Part shown: positions 18,047 to 26,164 of the stretch, one piece after another
How positions within the stretch are numbered: position 1 is the first letter of the stretch
How the letters are laid out: each line of letters starts with the position of its first letter
Source of the DNA: Serratia fonticola
GTDB taxonomy: Bacteria > Pseudomonadota > Gammaproteobacteria > Enterobacterales > Enterobacteriaceae
Direction of reading: 5' to 3'
NCBI RefSeq assembly: GCF_006715025.1
Contig: NZ_VFMK01000001.1
Location: 620,001-684,000, forward strand
Length of the DNA stretch: 64,000 nucleotides
Translations under genes and position numbers: made by a program
The notes under the pieces: model-generated
The model's database searches: none
What the model saw: only the letters and a program-made list of their open reading frames with translations
Told to the model about the DNA's origin: nothing

Positions 18047-19222
18047 ATGAAAAACCCTATTTATATCGTCATTGCGATGATCGCACTGATATTTATTCCT
18101 GGTGTTTCTGCCCAGGCAGAAACACCACAGCAACGTGGTATAACCGGTGATACATGTCGTAACGCTGGAATATTTTTTGCGAGCGTTGCTGAATCTGACA
18201 AGTCGTTAAATCTTTCCTCTGCTTTTATTAACTCGAATGTCGTTGAGTACAGCTACACGACAAATTGGAGCGGAAGTATGACATGCGCGTATGGGAATGT
18301 GGGTATCGGTGGTATTGCACAGGACCATTTGTACTATTTTACCGGCTTTAACGGTAATCCGGTGTATCTTAATTTCAAGAGCGCGGATGGTGACGGCAGC
18401 TATTGGATTAAAGTCACCACGGAAATCACCGGTGATACCAGAGTGACGGTTAGTGGTGTGGTTGGGATCCATTCGCTATCCTACCAGACACAATATACCC
18501 TACGTGCTGAACTCCTTGATTCGCCACCTACAGGTGTTGAAACCTACACAAAAACCACCACAGCCGGTGCGCTGAGCGTTATTCCAGCGGTAATGAGTGG
18601 GACAGGAAAAGGATCAAGCTCGCCGTTTCTCTCCAGCAAGACCTATGCTTACCGTGCCTGGTCAAACATGATGTCTGATGCGTCACGTAAAAGTTGGGAT
18701 ACTGATTATTTTCTTGCTTACGAGAAAATAACAATACAGTTTGAACCGAAAGAAACCACCTGCAATATGACTCGGGATATGACGGTGAAGCTACCCACTG
18801 CCCCACTGAAAACGTTAAAAACTAATGGGAAAGCTAACGGTGCTGATTTTACGATCCCGCTAAAATGCGGCAATCTGGCGGGCATTAGTACCTCGACTCG
18901 AAACGTCAAAGCCTGGTTATCCAGTAACGATCTATTGAGCACCGATACGACTTATCAAATTATGGTTAATGATGAAACCACTGCGGGTGGTGTAGGCATT
19001 GCTATTCGTAGCCAGTATTTTTTAGGCGATTCTGATGAGGTTAAAATATCCAGCAGTAATGATATGGAAAACGCCTCCCAGATTTTGGATATTTCTAAAG
19101 GCGATGACATTGGAGATATTCAATATATTCGTCTTCATGCTTATTACAAAGTGTATAACGCTTCTGCACTCAGTACGGGGATCGTTGTAGCGACCGCACA
19201 AATTATGTTTGGCTATGACTAA
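18047..19222 (+). CDS. Two-domain fimbrial tip adhesin, operon 1
   Basis: 391 residues. A signal peptide (about 1-25) is followed by a long unique N-terminal domain (to about residue 235), suited to receptor binding, and then a pilin-like C-terminal domain with a cysteine pair (ETTCNMT and PLKCGNL) ending in the hydrophobic pattern VVATAQIMFGYD. That is the layout of a FimH/PapG-type tip adhesin, but the N-terminal domain is not one I recognise, so its receptor is unknown. The start is the ATG at 18047. It is last in the operon and followed by a long palindrome. Confidence 0.8.
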   Translation: MKNPIYIVIAMIALIFIPGVSAQAETPQQRGITGDTCRNAGIFFASVAESDKSLNLSSAFINSNVVEYSYTTNWSGSMTCAYGNVGIGGIAQDHLYYFTGFNGNPVYLNFKSADGDGSYWIKVTTEITGDTRVTVSGVVGIHSLSYQTQYTLRAELLDSPPTGVETYTKTTTAGALSVIPAVMSGTGKGSSSPFLSSKTYAYRAWSNMMSDASRKSWDTDYFLAYEKITIQFEPKETTCNMTRDMTVKLPTAPLKTLKTNGKANGADFTIPLKCGNLAGISTSTRNVKAWLSSNDLLSTDTTYQIMVNDETTAGGVGIAIRSQYFLGDSDEVKISSSNDMENASQILDISKGDDIGDIQYIRLHAYYKVYNASALSTGIVVATAQIMFGYD

Positions 19223-19235
19223 TCATAGCTACCTG

Positions 19236-19267
19236 TCAATAATAGGTTATCGATAACCTATTATTGA
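19236..19267 (+). terminator. 32-bp perfect palindrome after fimbrial operon 1
   Basis: A 16-bp half (TCAATAATAGGTTATC) is followed at once by its exact reverse complement, then TTGTATTTTTA. It lies between the adhesin stop and the HD-GYP gene. It may act as a terminator, although the stem has almost no loop and is AT-rich; a regulator operator for the downstream gene is the alternative. Confidence 0.55.
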
Positions 19268-19302
19268 TTGTATTTTTAATATTAAGATTGATAAAAGAAT
19301 CC

Positions 19303-20490
19303 ATGAAGATATCAGTCCAAGCTGTGCTTGATCTGCTGCACAGTATTATTCATCCTATTGCACCAGACTTGGTTTATCATTTGCAACGTACCGCTATAAT
19401 AAGCTGGTATGTGGGAAATCGGGCTGGCTTTGACGATACGACCATTAGAAACGCCTATTTGGCCAGTATGCTTCATGACATTGATATGCTGGGTAAAGAG
19501 CGTACGCCGCTGACCTTCAACAGCGACGTATTGCTCAAGGGGAATGAAAGGCTTGCTGCATCAATGATGGTGGGTATTCGTTTCCTGCAACCGGCTGCGG
19601 CCATACTCGAAAACCAATACGTTGAGTGCTCTCAAACGCGTGATGATAAACTGGCGAACGCCCAACATCTGGTTCATTTTGCTGATGAATTCGAGCTTTT
19701 CCTACGAGGCGTAAAGGGTGATTATGCCACTCAACGGGAGCTAATTATCTCCCAGTTCCTCAACAGCACTGAGCCATGGCCAGCATGTCTGGTTGCGGCA
19801 TTACACGATGTCAGCACTCAGGATGGGTTCTGGTTTCGCTTGAGCGAGCCTTCTCTGCATCAGGTTTTACATGTCATTAGCCCGTTCAATGAGTTAAGGC
19901 TTGAGCACCATGACTTTTTGGAAGTTTGCCTGCTGGTTTCAAGAATTGTTGATAAATACAGTCGTTTTACACAAACGCACAGCACCAGAGTGGCGCACGT
20001 GGCGGCCAAGCTTGCAGAGCTGTATGGTTACGGGCGCGAGATGCAGGAAAAGGTCTGCATTGCCGGTTATTTACATGACATTGGTAAACTCTTTATCCCT
20101 CTGAATATTCTTGAAAAATGCGGTAAACTCGAGCCGGATGAGTATGCACAAATGAAGCACCACAGCTACAAAACGCGGGTGATGCTCAATCCTATCGAGG
20201 AACTGGGTGATATAGTGCACTGGGCCGCTAACCATCATGAAAGATTGGATGGTAGCGGTTATCCGTTCCGTCTTGATGCGGCATCGCTGGATATACCCTC
20301 ACGCATCATTGCTGTTGCTGATGTTTTCACTGCAATGACCGAAAATCGACCTTACCGCCAGGGAATGCCGGTTAGTGAAGCGTTGGAAATTCTGCAACAA
20401 GAGGCGCTAAATTATCGACTAGATCAGGACATCGTCAGCTTATTAAGTCATAATATTGATGCTGTGAAGGCACTTGTCGCACTGAGTTAA
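19303..20490 (+). CDS. Tandem-HD protein with C-terminal HD-GYP domain (c-di-GMP phosphodiesterase)
   Basis: 395 residues without signal peptide or membrane segment. The N-terminal part (to about residue 200) has a degenerate HD-type domain (ASMLHDIDMLG). The C-terminal part carries a complete HD-GYP signature: HSTRVAHVAAKL, GYLHDIGKL, and HHERLDGSGYP with the GYP triad, then DVFTAMTENRPYR. HD-GYP domains hydrolyse cyclic di-GMP. It starts 36 bp after the palindrome behind the adhesin gene and precedes the MarT-like regulator, so a role in linking c-di-GMP to fimbrial expression is inferred. The start was set at the ATG 19303. Confidence 0.88.
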   Translation: MKISVQAVLDLLHSIIHPIAPDLVYHLQRTAIISWYVGNRAGFDDTTIRNAYLASMLHDIDMLGKERTPLTFNSDVLLKGNERLAASMMVGIRFLQPAAAILENQYVECSQTRDDKLANAQHLVHFADEFELFLRGVKGDYATQRELIISQFLNSTEPWPACLVAALHDVSTQDGFWFRLSEPSLHQVLHVISPFNELRLEHHDFLEVCLLVSRIVDKYSRFTQTHSTRVAHVAAKLAELYGYGREMQEKVCIAGYLHDIGKLFIPLNILEKCGKLEPDEYAQMKHHSYKTRVMLNPIEELGDIVHWAANHHERLDGSGYPFRLDAASLDIPSRIIAVADVFTAMTENRPYRQGMPVSEALEILQQEALNYRLDQDIVSLLSHNIDAVKALVALS

Positions 20491-20546
20491 GTGTGCATTG
20501 CGCACTCAGAGTCTTATCCGTGTAAATTAGCCAAAAGAACAAATGA

Positions 20547-21344
20547 ATGAAATATTTGATAGCTAATAGAGTCATTTACGATACGGAAAGCAGAGAGCTG
20601 ATGATTAATGGCTCATATGTCCAGGAAGGAAAAAAACTAACCGATACGGCAAACCGTATCCTGTCTCTACTGATCGCCGCACCAGGTGAAGTGTTTGAAC
20701 GTAACTATTTGTTGGAAAGTGTATGGGAATCCGCTGGACATACCAGCTCCAGTGCTTCGCTGAGCCAGTATATTAGTATTCTCAGGAAAATATTAACTTC
20801 ATTAATCGATATAGAAGAAACCATTATTTCCGTGCCAAAAGTGGGTTTTTTCTTTTCTCCAGATATTAGCGTCACTGTTTATGAGTCTCCAGAGGCCACG
20901 CCCGCTTCTGCACCTGTGCCAGTAATAGTGAATCATGAGGACGTCGCTGTAAAAGAGAAGTCTTACCGCAAGGTATATATTGGGTGTGGATTAATTATTT
21001 TCGCCCTGCTTATCGCTAATATTTTAGTCTATATGCAGCCTAAGTCCACTCCGCGTTATAACCAGCTGTATGACATTGGCGAGATGGGGGAGTGCAAGCT
21101 GAGTTCATATGAACAAGTGCCTTCTGATATTCATCAGCGCTTACTGGATGCTGTCTTGTTGATACAACCCGACATGAAACAAAAATGCAGCGAGCATCCT
21201 GCGCAGGTGATTATACAGGCGCAACGTAGTGTTTTATATGGTAGTCGTGGTCGGATGTTTTACTCATTCTGTCCAACTGATAAAGAAAGTGGAAAGATTA
21301 TTTATTGTGAAAATCACAACGCTTATAATTGGGAAATGAAATGA
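20547..21344 (+). CDS. Membrane-tethered winged-helix regulator (ToxR/CadC/MarT-like)
   Basis: 265 residues. The N-terminal OmpR-type winged helix (residues 1 to about 105; SVWESAGHTSS..SLSQYISILRKIL) is followed by a linker, one membrane span (about 143-163, VYIGCGLIIFALLIANILVYM) and a ~100-residue periplasmic part with four cysteines. This is the ToxR/CadC layout, with the DNA-binding domain in the cytoplasm and the sensor outside. It overlaps a FidL-like gene by 4 bp, the same pairing as marT-fidL in Salmonella SPI-3, where MarT activates an adhesin gene. Probable target: the upstream fimbrial operon (inference). Confidence 0.82.
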   Translation: MKYLIANRVIYDTESRELMINGSYVQEGKKLTDTANRILSLLIAAPGEVFERNYLLESVWESAGHTSSSASLSQYISILRKILTSLIDIEETIISVPKVGFFFSPDISVTVYESPEATPASAPVPVIVNHEDVAVKEKSYRKVYIGCGLIIFALLIANILVYMQPKSTPRYNQLYDIGEMGECKLSSYEQVPSDIHQRLLDAVLLIQPDMKQKCSEHPAQVIIQAQRSVLYGSRGRMFYSFCPTDKESGKIIYCENHNAYNWEMK

Positions 21345-21817
21345 AGCTGACTGCAATCCTGATATCGGTGATAGTTGTTCTTGCTGTCGCGCTCTTCTGG
21401 GGGCTTTCGGCTCGTTCTAACGTTTATTTAGACGGACGCTGTTTTGCTAATGTATCCTACGGTGACTCCACGCAAGGTAATTTTGGGTTTAAAGGTAATA
21501 TCACTTTTGAGTTTGCTAAAGATAAAACAGGGCAGTTTTATTTGACTGGGATCGTAAATTACCAAAATCATAGCTATATACTCTCACGTAACGTTACGTT
21601 TAACTATAAAAATATCATTGACAACAAATACTTAGTTGAAGTTATCGGCCACGGGAAGAAGATTAGAGACAATATGCCAGAGGATGTATCAGCGCTTGCT
21701 GAAAAGAATTTTGGGCTTGGTGGTGAGTATTTTATTTATCTGAAAAACAACAATGATAACTATATCACTATTGGTACGCCATTATCGCCAATGATAAATT
21801 GTGTTATCCAGCCATAG
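21341..21817 (+). CDS. FidL-like single-span membrane protein
   Basis: 158 residues with one N-terminal membrane span (about 4-25) and a ~130-residue periplasmic domain holding two cysteines (GRCFANVSYGD and MINCVIQP) that could form a disulfide. The ATG overlaps the regulator's stop (ATGA), so the two are coupled. It fits the FidL-like family found beside ToxR-type regulators. ToxS, the partner of ToxR, has a similar architecture, so a role in stabilising or tuning the MarT-like regulator in the periplasm is inferred. Confidence 0.72.
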   Translation: MKLTAILISVIVVLAVALFWGLSARSNVYLDGRCFANVSYGDSTQGNFGFKGNITFEFAKDKTGQFYLTGIVNYQNHSYILSRNVTFNYKNIIDNKYLVEVIGHGKKIRDNMPEDVSALAEKNFGLGGEYFIYLKNNNDNYITIGTPLSPMINCVIQP

Positions 21818-21855
21818 GATAAAAATGCTTAGCCCGTATTTGCAGCCAGGTTAGT

Positions 21856-22515
21856 ATGAAAAAAATAAACTGTGTTAACTGTGAAGAATGCTGCTTTGGT
21901 GAAATTTGCAAGGCATATGCTTTTCAACGTCAGGATGCTCTCTTTATTAAAAATTTTTCTAAAAAAAAGAAAGTGGCAAAAGGAGAGTTTATTTACCGCC
22001 AGGGTGACTGTGTCGCTAGCCTGTTCGCTTTACGTAGCGGCATTGCTAAAATTTATGATATGGAATATAACCTGCAGGGCGTTGTGCTGCCTGGTCAGGT
22101 GATTGGCGCAGAGGAGCTGGTTGCCAGCCGTTATCAGCATAATGTTCAGGCCGCGACGGAAGTCGAAGTCTGTGAGCTTCAATGTTCGCAATTCTATGAG
22201 TTAAGTCAGGTAACCCTTGGCTTTACCGATTTTATCGTTCGGATACTCTCCCGTTCAGCCCGTGAAAAGCAGCAATTCATTTCCGTGCTGACCAAAGGTG
22301 ACGCCCTACAGAAAGTACGGGATTTTCTGCACCTGCTGTCGGATACCAATAAAGAGCACGGTTTTGAGCATCGTAACGTCGAGTTGCCGATAAACAAAAA
22401 GGAACTGGCGCAGCTACTTGGGATTTCCCCTTCTACGCTCACCCGTGCCCTGGATACGTTGGTAGAGCAAAGGGTAGTAGAGATGAGCAAAAAAGAGATT
22501 ACGCTGTTAGATTAA
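21856..22515 (+). CDS. Crp/FNR-family regulator with N-terminal cysteine cluster
   Basis: 219 residues. A cysteine-rich N-terminus (C6, C9, C12, C13, C18) precedes a cyclic-nucleotide-like beta-roll, and a further cysteine, C106 in VEVCEL, aligns with FNR C122, so a [4Fe-4S] oxygen- or NO-sensing cluster is plausible. The C-terminal helix-turn-helix (LAQLLGISPSTLTRALDTL) keeps the arginine of FNR's recognition helix (R213) but has Ser and Thr at the positions of FNR E209 and S212, so its DNA target should differ from TTGAT-N4-ATCAA. It is last in a co-directional run with the fimbrial, HD-GYP and MarT/FidL-like genes. Confidence 0.85.
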   Translation: MKKINCVNCEECCFGEICKAYAFQRQDALFIKNFSKKKKVAKGEFIYRQGDCVASLFALRSGIAKIYDMEYNLQGVVLPGQVIGAEELVASRYQHNVQAATEVEVCELQCSQFYELSQVTLGFTDFIVRILSRSAREKQQFISVLTKGDALQKVRDFLHLLSDTNKEHGFEHRNVELPINKKELAQLLGISPSTLTRALDTLVEQRVVEMSKKEITLLD

Positions 22516-22645
22516 TGACGGTATGCATGGTAGAAATTTTGTGCCATTTTAGTTGTCGGGGACTGTACAGGCTTCATTCATACCATTTGGCTAATTTTAG
22601 CGCTCAGAACACGATAATATGAAAGTTGTGGCTATCTTTATGCAT

Positions 22646-22661
22646 TGTGACCTACATCAAA
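22646..22661 (+). promoter_or_regulatory. CRP-like site upstream of the 100-residue gene
   Basis: TGTGA-N6-TCAAA fits CRP (TGTGA-N6-TCACA) at 8 of 10 conserved positions, and lies 146 bp before the ATG at 22807. The 291-bp gap 22516-22806 holds nothing else that I can identify. Single-site evidence only. Confidence 0.35.
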
Positions 22662-22806
22662 GGCGTCATCCTTAGAAAAATTTATCTTGTTACAGGAAGT
22701 CGGATTGTTCTTGGTGGAAAGTTGTTGTTATCTGTCATCCGTGACCTTAACGTATTGTTTATTATTTATATCTTGGCAGGAAAGTAAGATTTAGAGGATT
22801 GTGTTT

Positions 22807-23109
22807 ATGCCATGGAATCATGAAATTCAACAGGCAATTACTTTGCTACAGGCGTGTCAGCACCGTGATGCGGATAACCTTCCTTGCCCAGCCAGGGGCG
22901 ATGAGCCCGGTGCCGTGGGTACCTGTGCCGAAAAAATCATGCCGTCGATTATCTTGCTGAATGCTTTTGCTGATGTGTTACCACAGCATCAGGAATTGCA
23001 TCGTATCGGTATGGTGTTAGAGGCTCGGGGGCTAATTAAAAAATTGGACCCAGGGGAGAGTTATAGCCAAAGTGCCTTGAAATATTTAAGCGACCAGGTG
23101 ATGCCTTGA
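22807..23109 (+). CDS. Small protein of unknown function
   Basis: 100 residues (starting MPWNHEIQQAITLL), mixed helical composition, two cysteines (ACQH and GTCAEK), no signal peptide or membrane span. I do not recognise it. The start is the ATG at 22807 with a GAGG site 9 bp upstream; the in-frame GTG at 22801 is too close to that site. It stands alone between the FNR-like gene and the convergent LuxR-type gene, with 266 bp of AT-rich DNA downstream in which I see no gene. Ribosome site and composition support a real gene. Confidence 0.6.
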   Translation: MPWNHEIQQAITLLQACQHRDADNLPCPARGDEPGAVGTCAEKIMPSIILLNAFADVLPQHQELHRIGMVLEARGLIKKLDPGESYSQSALKYLSDQVMP

Positions 23110-23375
23110 GGGTAGTAACTGGGGGGCACAGGTATAAATACAGATAAATATCATTGTGTGACCTTCATTTTTCCACGCTATCGCGATTTCCTTAGCACTT
23201 ATAATAATATTTCTATGATATTAATGCGTTTGTTCGGGATTTTTATCGATGGAATAGGAATCATTAACGCCTTAGCCAAGAAAATCATTTGCTTTGCTTA
23301 TTATTTTATAGGGTATTAATTTTATTCCAAAATAGCGCCAGCCAAGCCTGCACTGGCCTATTGACGTTGGTGACA

Positions 23376-23996
23376 TCAACCCAATCCCATTTGGTTGAGT
23401 AATACTTTATTCAGTTCAGTACTTTTATTGACGTTCAGTTTGCGCATAGCGGAGCGCTTATGGGCACTGATGGTCTTCTGGCTGCGATGCAGCATATCGG
23501 CGATAGTCGACGCTGACATGCCGGTACTCATCAGCTTCAATACCTTTTTTTCGCAGTTGCTGAGCCCGGCAATCCGGCAGCGTTGGCATTGATGCAGGCC
23601 GCTGGCGTGTAAGGCAACCCAAGGTTGATGGCAAAACCGTTCCACCGCCATTTGTAGCTTTTGGCGTATCGTAGGAACAGAGTCTTGCCGATGAATGCTG
23701 AACTGGGCTGGGTGTTTCAGCGAATGGTTGTGCTGTTTATCCAGGATTATTACCGTCATTTGCTTGTGACGCGGGGTGTGATATGTACTTTGATAACAGC
23801 AGGCACAGCCCCATCCCTCTTCCTGAGAACGGAAAATAATCTCGATGCCTTCCAGTGCGTTTAATTCCACTGGAGCCAACCGAGGATAAAGGCGATAATA
23901 TTCGTTAAGCGAGTCGAGATAATCCTTTACTATATACCGCAGCCCCTGTTGGTAGAAGTTATCGCTGTCTAACAGAGTGAATTGGATATTAATCAT
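23376..23996 (-). CDS. LuxR-type (FixJ/NarL HTH) regulator at the end of fimbrial operon 2
   Basis: 206 residues. The C-terminal LuxR helix-turn-helix (about 143-200) reads LSNCEKKVLKLMSTGMSAST and AHKRSAMRKLNVNKSTELNK. The N-terminal ~130 residues look like a pseudo-receiver or unknown input domain with several cysteines and histidines and no clear phosphoacceptor motif, as in RcsA-like or fimbrial regulators. It overlaps the stop of the O-oligosaccharyltransferase-like gene (ATGATG), so it is the last gene of the minus-strand operon. It occupies the place that mrpJ holds in the Proteus MR/P operon, although it is a different family. Likely controls fimbriae or motility (inference). Confidence 0.8.
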   Translation of the reverse strand: MINIQFTLLDSDNFYQQGLRYIVKDYLDSLNEYYRLYPRLAPVELNALEGIEIIFRSQEEGWGCACCYQSTYHTPRHKQMTVIILDKQHNHSLKHPAQFSIHRQDSVPTIRQKLQMAVERFCHQPWVALHASGLHQCQRCRIAGLSNCEKKVLKLMSTGMSASTIADMLHRSQKTISAHKRSAMRKLNVNKSTELNKVLLNQMGLG

Positions 23997-25600
23997 CATT
24001 CTTCCTTAAAGCGCATGTCTTCTGGGAACAGCCGCTGGGCTTCCAGCAGTAAAACCGTTGCCCGCTGCGGTTGCTGTAATAATCGGCTGACCAAGATCAG
24101 GTTGAAGTAAATATTGGCTTCTGGCCGTACACGGATTTCATTTTCTGCCCATTGCTGATAATTCAGCAGTGCAGCAACCTCTTTTGAACGCGGATACTGC
24201 AGCAGTTGATGTAGCCGGATATCGAACTCATAACGCGTTTGCCAGGGAGTGGGTGAAATAACGCGTTGCATGGCATCAACAGACTGCAACCCTTGCTTTT
24301 CAACCGCGGTAATAGTTAAAGCACTGTGCAGGCCATTGATCATATAAAGCAGGGTGAGTGCAGACAGGCTGCTGGCGCTGAGGCGCACGATCTGCTGCCA
24401 TTTTGTCGCCCGTCGATAGCTGTGCCGTAAATCGCTGACACGCAGGATCACTAACAAAAAGAGGGCGTGAGCGGCGGAAAGAGAGAGTGGGTATTCCACC
24501 ATCATGTGCAGCATGATAGGTAATGCAGCGATCCAAGGGGCAGGCCGTAGCGGGAATACCAGGCAGCGGCGTAGTAATTGCCATAGCCCGTATCCCATCA
24601 GCGCAATCCCTGTCAGACTCAGCAGGCCGCCTTCCACTCCCCAGAGTAATAATTCGTTATGAGGGTGAGAAAGATTAAAGCTCAGTGGCAAATCTGGCTG
24701 TGTGAGATGAATATGGTGGAGAAAGTGATACTGGAAACTACCATAACCCCAACCCAATAACGGTTTTTCCCACAGCATTAGCCAGGCTTCTTGCCAGCTA
24801 ATCAGACGATAACTCAGCGTAGATACGGTGGCGATCGCACGCGGTGCCCCCTTGATGTCAATCATCACTAACGCAGCGAGCACGCCAACCAGGATGAACA
24901 ATGTGGCCAGGGCGCAACGGCGGCGAGAAACGCGATAGAGCATCATCAACTGCCATGGTGTGATGAGAATAAAGGCCAGTAATCCAATGCGTGAAAATGA
25001 GATCAGCAGCAGGAAAGGCGCGATTAGCAGCATCAGACCCATCAGCCATTGCAGATAACGGTGGTGGGAGCCGCAATACAGATAGAGAGCCAGCGCTAAC
25101 CCACAGGCCATAAAGCTGGCCAGCACGTTGACCTGCTGAAAAATGCCGTAAGGAATGGCGCTATCTGGCATCAACCAAAAGTATTGCAGCATTGCCCAGA
25201 CCGCTTCGATTACGGTGGCGGCCAGCAGCAAGATCAGTAATCGATGACGCCACTGGCGATTTAATGGGTATTGCAGCAGGGAAAAGTATCCTGCTACGCC
25301 CATCAGTAACCCGATCAGTCGTGGCAACGCTTCGCCCAAATAAGGGGTTTTTGTCCACAGTAGCGGTAATAGCAGAATGAACGTACCCAATGCCAAAGGG
25401 GTAAATAAGCGCGAGCCTGCCAGTGGCGGCCGTACTATTATCATCGTCCCTAAGGTCATCACGGCAAGGCAAATGATGCCGACCATATTCCATGGCAAAT
25501 AAAATCCACTGCCGCCTCGATTAGGCCAGTAAATATGCATGGCAAAAATAAAATAAAACATCAGCAGCCCGAATAACCAGGCTGTACGCTTATTTTGCAT
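23996..25600 (-). CDS. PglL-type O-oligosaccharyltransferase / Wzy-C polytopic protein
   Basis: 534 residues with 10-12 predicted membrane segments. A large periplasmic loop includes SFSRIG, WEKPLLGWGYGSFQYH and SHPHNELLLWGVEGG, the hallmark of the Wzy_C (O-antigen ligase, WaaL/PglL/Wzy) superfamily. After the last span, a ~110-residue C-terminal part (YQQWAENEIRVRPEANIYFN onward) resembles the tail of PglL O-oligosaccharyltransferases. Such enzymes transfer lipid-linked glycans to proteins in the periplasm. It starts 27 bp after the last fimbrial subunit gene and overlaps the LuxR-type gene, so it belongs to the fimbrial operon. Inference: it glycosylates a fimbrial protein. An O-antigen ligase or polymerase role is the alternative. 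Confidence 0.75.
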   Translation of the reverse strand: MQNKRTAWLFGLLMFYFIFAMHIYWPNRGGSGFYLPWNMVGIICLAVMTLGTMIIVRPPLAGSRLFTPLALGTFILLLPLLWTKTPYLGEALPRLIGLLMGVAGYFSLLQYPLNRQWRHRLLILLLAATVIEAVWAMLQYFWLMPDSAIPYGIFQQVNVLASFMACGLALALYLYCGSHHRYLQWLMGLMLLIAPFLLLISFSRIGLLAFILITPWQLMMLYRVSRRRCALATLFILVGVLAALVMIDIKGAPRAIATVSTLSYRLISWQEAWLMLWEKPLLGWGYGSFQYHFLHHIHLTQPDLPLSFNLSHPHNELLLWGVEGGLLSLTGIALMGYGLWQLLRRCLVFPLRPAPWIAALPIMLHMMVEYPLSLSAAHALFLLVILRVSDLRHSYRRATKWQQIVRLSASSLSALTLLYMINGLHSALTITAVEKQGLQSVDAMQRVISPTPWQTRYEFDIRLHQLLQYPRSKEVAALLNYQQWAENEIRVRPEANIYFNLILVSRLLQQPQRATVLLLEAQRLFPEDMRFKEE

Positions 25601-25627
25601 AATGACACTATCCTGCTAAGGCCGTTT

Positions 25628-26155
25628 TTATTGATAAGTCAGCACGAAATTGGCAACGGAGCTGAATTCACCCTCGGTAATAGTTCGATTTTTTATCGCC
25701 GATGGATGTCCCTGAACATAGGCGGAGAATTTCAGCGTGGTGGTGCCCGTTTGCAATGCGACCGCGTCCGTGGCGTGATTTAAATTAATCTCCGCGCCTT
25801 TACTGTCGAATAGTGCAATTGCGGCACCGTTTGCGCCGTTGTTGATGGCCAGTTTACCTGGTAGTTCACGGTCCTCAGTGCCGCTGAATGTCACGGTTAC
25901 CGCATTGAAAACATTGGTTTTGCAATCGGTTAAGGTAATATTGAAGGGGACCGGCGTCGTATGTTCATAACGATAAAGGGTTTTAACGATCACCGTTCCC
26001 ATATCTACCAACTGTTCGGCAGATTGGGGTTCTATATTACACGGGCGGTTCACCACGGTGCCGAAGAAATCAATTTCTTTATTGTCGGCATTGGCCTGCA
26101 GGCAAAATAAACCCATAAGACTGCTGAGTGCCGTCAGGAGTACGCAATTTTTCAT
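25628..26155 (-). CDS. Minor fimbrial subunit, operon 2
   Basis: 175 residues: signal peptide (about 1-23, ending QANA), pilin fold with DFFGTVVNRPCNI and TLTDCKTN forming the pilin cysteine pair, and a C-terminal donor-strand-accepting pattern ending SSVANFVLTYQ. It resembles PapE/PapF or MrpE-G type subunits. It follows the adhesin gene (9 bp gap) and precedes the O-oligosaccharyltransferase-like gene. Confidence 0.87.
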   Translation of the reverse strand: MKNCVLLTALSSLMGLFCLQANADNKEIDFFGTVVNRPCNIEPQSAEQLVDMGTVIVKTLYRYEHTTPVPFNITLTDCKTNVFNAVTVTFSGTEDRELPGKLAINNGANGAAIALFDSKGAEINLNHATDAVALQTGTTTLKFSAYVQGHPSAIKNRTITEGEFSSVANFVLTYQ

Positions 26156-26164
26156 CTTGCCCTC

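Noticed and set aside
22646..22661. FNR box reading of the CRP-like site
   Set aside because: TTGTG and ATCAA are 6 bp apart, not 4 as in FNR boxes; CRP-like reading fits better.
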